A stretch of 64,000 nucleotides of DNA from Chlorocebus sabaeus. Taxonomy: Eukaryota; Chordata; Mammalia; Primates; Cercopithecidae. Of this stretch, positions 59,230 to 64,000 are shown in pieces. The stretch's first letter is position 1. Each line of letters starts with the position of its first letter. The translations under genes and the position numbers were made by a program. Below the pieces are notes generated by a model. It saw nothing but the letters and a program-made list of their open reading frames with translations, searched no databases and was not told where the DNA came from. The stretch covers positions 45,130,889 through 45,194,888 of the forward strand of contig NC_132928.1 in the NCBI RefSeq assembly GCF_047675955.1, read 5' to 3'.

Positions 59230-59622
59230 GGCTGGGCACGGTGGCTCACGCCTGTAATCCCAGCACTTTGGGAGGTCAAGGTGGGATGATTGCTTGAGCT
59301 CAGGAGTCTGAGACCAGCCTGAGGAACATAGTGAGACCCTGTGTCTACAAAAAACTACAAAAATTAGCCAGCAATAGTGGCTCACGCCTTTAATCCTAGC
59401 ACTTTGGAAGGTTGAAGCGGTGGATAACTTGAGCTCAGGAGTTAGAGACCAGCCTGGGCAACATGGTGAAATCTCATCTTTATAAGAATTACAAAAATTT
59501 GCTGGGCATGGTGGCATGCGCCTATAGTCCCAGCTACTCAGGAGGCTGAGACAGGAGAATCACTTGAGCTCAGGTTGTAGTGAACCATGATTGTGCCACT
59601 GCACTTTAGTCTGGGTGACAGA
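59230..59622 (+). mobile_element. Trimeric Alu (left-left-right)
   Basis: A first left arm (59230-59366) runs into ACTACAAAAATTAGCCAGCA. A second copy of the left arm follows (about 59367-59500, GTGGCTCACGCCTTTAATCC...), then the right arm (GGCATGGTGGCATGCGCC... to 59622). Total length is about 390 bp against 280-300 for a normal dimer. It lies inside a MaLR LTR. Confidence 0.85.
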
Positions 59623-59754
59623 ACATGTGAAAGAAAAGAAAGGAAGGGAGGGAAGGAGGGAGGGAGGGAAGGAGGGTAGGAGGAAGGAAGGAAGGAAGGA
59701 AGTAAAAGAAAGAGAGAGAAACAGAAAGAAAAGAGAGAGAGAGAGAGAGAGAGA

Positions 59755-59819
<65 letters not shown>

Positions 59820-59837
59820 GACAGACAGACAGACAAG
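59623..59837 (+). repeat. Purine-rich microsatellite array in the Alu tail
   Basis: GAAAG, GGGA/GGAA, (GA)n, then (GAAA)n (about 59757-59818) and (GACA)n in succession, all purine-rich on the plus strand until the GACA part. Confidence 0.95.
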
Positions 59838-60229
59838 GGACCTGCCACTAGGTAATTTATTAAAAAAGAGGTTTAATAGGCTCATGGTTCTTCAGGTTGT
59901 ACAGGAAGCACAGCTGCATCTGCTTCTGGCGAGGCCTCAGGGAGCTTTTACTCACGGCAGAGGGTGAGGCAGGAATAGGCATTTCACATGGTGAAAGCAG
60001 GAGCAGGACAGAGAGTAGGGGTGGGAGGAGGTGTCACACACTTTTAAGTGACCAGATATTGCAATAACTCACTATCACAAAGATAGCACCAAGTCATGAG
60101 GGATGCTCCCCCATGATCCAAACACCTCCTACCAGGCCTGACCTCCAGCGCTGGAGATTACAATTCAATATTAGATTTGGGTGGGGACAAATATCCAAAC
60201 TATATCACGACAGCAAGTATATACTAGGG

Positions 60230-60640
60230 ATGGACTCCCTATCCACATTTTACAGTCAAGGAAACTCAAGCTCAGAAAATATCAAGCAACTTAACTTTCA
60301 TGTTCACAGGACTAGGTATTGGCAAATTCTTGTCAGTCTGACTCAGGTCTATCCGCTTTCTTCTACTCCACAATTCTGCCTTCAGGGCCAGTATTACCAA
60401 CTAGCAGGGACTGAGTATGTGGCTCTTGCCAGGCATTGTCCAAATGGTTTTGCATGTATCAACTGATTGATCACTTACAACAATTCTATGAGTAAATACT
60501 ATTAGCATTACTAGTGCTATTATTGCTATTGCTACTATTACTATTATTATCACTATTTCAGAGAAAGAAACAGAGAGCTTAAGAAGCTAGCCCAAGTTTA
60601 CTCGAAGGATCCCAGATGGCCAGCAACCAAGGTGGGCAGC
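60230..60640 (-). mobile_element. Two MIR pieces
   Basis: CACATTTTACAGTCAAGGAAAC (60245 onward) and GTATGTGGCTCTTGCCAGGC with CAGAGAAAGAAACAGAGAGC (60415-60600). A TAT/CTA-rich stretch lies at 60500-60550. Confidence 0.75.
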
Positions 60641-61584
60641 CTGGTGACCCGAGAGTTCCCTCTCTCATCAGGAGTGGCCATCTGCAGCCAAAGGACTCTA
60701 TGTCTGGGATGCTGGAAAAGGGAGTCTATATTGGGTAGATGGCTGTATTTGACCTCCAAACTTCTTTCTAAAGATTCCTAGATGCTTACAACCTAATGTT
60801 TTATGTACATTTTGACTTTGGAATTCCTGGCATATCAGATAGGTGTGCTTTAAAAAATCCTAGCAACTACTCTAGAAATTTTTTTTTTAAAAAAGCATGA
60901 TTTTTCACCTTGTCAAGATCAAGTGCTCTGAAAGCATTAGCAGTCATTACACAAATCAGGGCCATAGAAATCATGAATAATTTACTGATTAACATTAAGA
61001 TTTTATATTCTGTGACATACATGGTAGAAGTTTATTGGTGAGTTTTGAAGGAGATGTGAAGAGGCTGCTTGTGGGAAAGGGAAACAGAAAGCTAAGGTGA
61101 CTTCTACTGTACCGGCTGCTAATGAATTAATAAGAAGTGGTGAGTAAGAGGAGACAGAAAATCAGCTGGAGAAACTCAGCCTGTAGAGAGCCACCCTTAC
61201 CATGTCGAAAACCAAAACGGTAAAGCAGGATATAAATGAGACTTTGCATACAGACATGTTCCTGAATTCATACAAAAGACAGGGGTTTATTGTAATGAAA
61301 CCTGTTAAGGACAACTGCATATGCTGGTCAAGTTCCACAGGAACTCCCCACTTCACATCTGCAGAGCTGTGTCCAAATCACAGTGATTTTTATCTAGAAT
61401 GAACAGCTCCATTAGCTACATTATCTGGTAGTACAGTCAACCAGCTGGTGGTGGTATTTTATGTTAAAACAAAATACCTGAAAATAATACATAACCAAAG
61501 ATCACCAAAATCAATCGAAGTACTTCCTAAATGGAAACTGAAACTTAAAGGGGATGAGGTTTTAAATTGAACTTCTCACACAAT

Positions 61585-62020
61585 TCGCAATCACAAAAGT
61601 ATGGAACCAGCCCAACTGCCCATCAATCAACAAGTGGATAAAGAACATGTGGTATGTATATACCATGGAATACTACTCAGCCATAAAAAGGAATGAAATA
61701 ATAGCATTCACATAAACCTAGATGGAACTGGAGACCATTATTCTAAGTGAAGTAACTCAAGAACGGAAAACTAAACATTGTACGTTCTCACTCGTAAGTG
61801 GGAGCTAAGCTATGAGGAGGCAAAGGCATGGGAATGATACAATGGACTTTGGGGATTCGGAGGAAAGGGTGGGAGTGGGGCGAGGGATAAAAGACTACAC
61901 AATGGGTACAGTGTACACTGCTTGGGTGATGGGTACACCAAAATCTCAGAAATCACCACTAAATAACATCCATGTAAGTTAACACCACCTGTTCCCCTCA
62001 AACTTATTGAAATTTAAAAA
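61585..62020 (+). mobile_element. LINE-1 3' end fragment (old L1MA/L1PB type)
   Basis: ORF2-end text (TACCATGGAATACTACTCAG near 61660, AAGTGGGAGCTAAGCTATG near 61800) is followed by a 3' UTR with GGGTGATGGGTACACC and a decayed A-rich end. Confidence 0.85.
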
Positions 62021-62029
62021 GCATAAATT

Positions 62030-63660
62030 GAGCTTCTCAGGCTAACTAAACACTACAAGAACAATAATGGCACAGTCCATGATCCCCACACTGACATTCA
62101 TGAGAGTCAGGAGGCTAAGACATATACGTGGAAAATTCCATCTGATAGTGCAAAGGTGGGAGCAGAGAGCAGCTTACATGCATGCAAACGAATCAGCAAT
62201 AATTCATGAGTTGATGGAACGTTTGTCAATGAGGAGGAACTACATATTGTTTGGAGCAAGATAAAAATGAATATAAAAAAATACCAGCCATTTTGGGAAC
62301 AGAGTGGGAGGGGAAATGACATAAAGGTTAGTTAAGTCTTGTGATGCTCAGGCCGCTTTTATCAGAGTGATTCAGTTGGACAAAAAATAGAAATGGGTTT
62401 TCTAAGCCAAGACAATCTTCCATTCATCTTTTCCTTTCTAAAATTATAGTCACCCTCCTTAACAATAAGGATCAGATTTTCAAACAGTGAGTGTGGCTCA
62501 TGTGTTTTTCCCTAGGCTTGGTCATATGATATAGATATCACCTTTCCACTCTTTAGAAGTCTGATTCTGTTTCCCCTTCCTTCATTCTTCCTCAACATGT
62601 GGAACAGTTCCAAAAACAAAACATAGTAGCTTTAAGATTTTCCATTTAAAATCATGATTTGACCACACAAATCTGAAAAAATAATGGGCAGTGGTCACAG
62701 TGGTGGCCAAGACGGTGGAGGGTTCCTTCCTTCCTGTTTTGTGTTTAAATAATCAGGGGACTGTCCTTTGATTCCCGTTCTTTGGCTTGGCCTGGCCTCT
62801 GGCAGAGGCTCCTGTTCTTCTCCTCTGCCTGGGTCCATGACAGACACCAGCCTTCTGGAACAGAACTTCCTTCACCAGCAGAGGCTCTCTGATTCTTTTT
62901 GCTCTGGAAGCAAGAATGGGTTTTTGGATATGCTTTGATAATATGCAAGGAGCATACCTGGTATGAGGGCATGCCAGCAGGAACTGCAAGTTCCTTTTCT
63001 AAAACTGGGAGCCTGACCCACATCCCCTGCTACTGACCCACCCCACAGTGTTATCCAACAGGTACCTGTATCAGCTTATTTGGCCAAGAAGCCAAATAAA
63101 ACCCTGTGAAAATCCATACTGTGGTGAACACTGTGGATGCCTCTCAGTGTGTGTATGTGTGTGTGTTTGGGGTCAGGGGGTGAGGGAGAAGAGAGCAATT
63201 ACCCATTAGGACATTTCTTACAGATCATTCTCGAGTACAGTTCAGGACAAAGAAGAAGGGAAGTGGTAAAGCTTTATCTCCTTCTAGCAGGAGTCCTAGC
63301 CTGTGGCTACAGTGAGATCCCCTCAGAGGTCCCTTGTGTCCAGATGGCCTGGAGGGCCAGTGGGCTGATCCTCGCAGAGATAATTCGCATGAGGCACCAC
63401 ATTGTGCCAGGGAAACTATTTTTCCTGCCAGAAGCTTGTTTGGCCAAGTCAGAAGAATGCCTCCATGTTGGACGGGAGCCTTCCTCACTCAGAACTTCTG
63501 ATTTAGTTAAGCCTCCCACCTCCAGTCCTCCTTCTTCCAACTCCTTGCCCTGCTCCTGAGAGTAAAGCCAGAAAGTGAGTTTCACCAAAATAAAAAACTG
63601 GGGGCACAAGGCTGCTCTGGCCCAAGAGTCGGGGTAAAGAAGGTAACACGTGTTAGTGCA
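62030..63660. other. Unique intron sequence
   Basis: No repeat or domain recognised. The 140-residue plus-strand open frame at 63137-63559 is not supported by homology or splice context. Confidence 0.55.
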
Positions 63661-63668
63661 TGCATGTG

Positions 63669-63716
63669 ACTGTGTGTGTGTGTGTGTGTATGTGTAAGGG
63701 TGTGTGTGGAGTGTGT
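63669..63716 (+). repeat. (TG)n microsatellite, interrupted
   Basis: TG repeats broken by TA, AA and GA steps. A shorter TG run also occurs near 63148-63166. Confidence 0.9.
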
Positions 63717-64000
63717 GCTATTCCCACATCATAGCACAGTTTCACAGAAGAGTAGACTTCAGTGAAGATCCTTCCATGACAGAATCAGCAGCATCTGGCT
63801 GTGAACATACATCAGTGCCCTTAGCTTAGGATCTGAGGGGCTGCCTCAGTGCAGACACTGGCAGCAGCTCACAGGGTCCTCTGCCTACCACCAATGGTTT
63901 CTTGGGTGTCAGAGGTCCGACAGAAGATGCCAGTCCCTGAGATTTCCCAGGAATAACTTAGGGACTTCAAAATGGAGGGAAGATGTCTGGTTCCAAACGG

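Larger units (their letters stand above)
59190..60207 (-). mobile_element. MST/THE1-type MaLR solo LTR split by an Alu
   Basis: The pieces 59190-59229 (TGTATTAGGCCATTCTTGCA...) and about 59838-60207 (GGTAATTTATTAAAAAAGAGG to CAAACTATATCA) together make one reversed MaLR LTR. A trimeric Alu with a purine-rich tail has inserted between them. No internal retroviral genes remain. Confidence 0.75.

Noticed and set aside
59538..59885. Frames rich in LSFFLSFF or KERKKER repeats
   Set aside because: Alu tail microsatellite, not a gene.
63137..63559. 140-residue plus-strand open frame
   Set aside because: No known domain, begins in TG-repeat sequence, no splice or promoter context; chance is sufficient.

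Overview
This is nuclear DNA of a primate, most likely an Old World monkey (macaque, baboon or relative). It holds dozens of Alu elements. Several young AluY copies (14635-14925, 42446-42764, 48383-48700, 56300-56603) carry the GGCTTGAGCC or GGCTTAAGCC variant, or its head-end counterpart GGCTCAAGCC, where human AluY normally has GGCGTGAGCC or GGCTCACGCC. That variant fits the cercopithecid AluYR lineage. The rest is old LINE-1, L2, MIR, MaLR LTR and DNA-transposon debris with many microsatellites, which is typical intron sequence. No bacterial or plasmid-like gene organisation is present.

The only functional coding sequence I can support is two small exons of one gene on the minus strand: 26741-26817 and 19095-19155. 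They have good splice sites (TTTCAG/GTAAGT and TTTTTCAG/GTAAGA). Their reading frames join through a split AA|C codon into 46 residues that match positions 64-109 of the 121-residue protein C1orf21 as I remember it. The window is therefore an internal slice of C1orf21, transcribed right to left. A 7.6 kb intron lies between the exons. At least 37 kb of upstream intron lies to the right and at least 19 kb of downstream intron to the left. The first two coding exons and the last 12 codons were not found and should lie outside.

The introns hold: a hAT MER1-like element with perfect 8-bp target duplication (2442-2908); Tigger/MER2-type fossils (4127-4568, 17511-17719, 26376-26710, 47431-47763); a long old antisense LINE-1 region with a 57-bp hairpin (9528-9687); a plus-strand LINE-1 3' half (29715-31915); a (GAA/GAG)n polypurine tract of about 440 bp (33204-33646); a decayed mariner copy with its D34D spacing still readable (36865-37981); MaLR LTRs (40906-41389 and 59190-60207); a piggyBac element related to PGBD4/MER75 (45102-45609); and a TRMT2B retropseudogene (51018-52366).

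The most unusual signal is a set of local template-switch scars. They are the hairpin at 9528-9687, an inverted copy of part of a neighbouring Alu at 29121-29232, a direct copy of an Alu edge plus its unique flank at 46792-46870, and a 12-bp near-perfect palindrome inside an Alu relic at 49192-49217. I found no evidence of a new multi-gene system. Subfamily names come from memory of consensus sequences and would need RepeatMasker to confirm.
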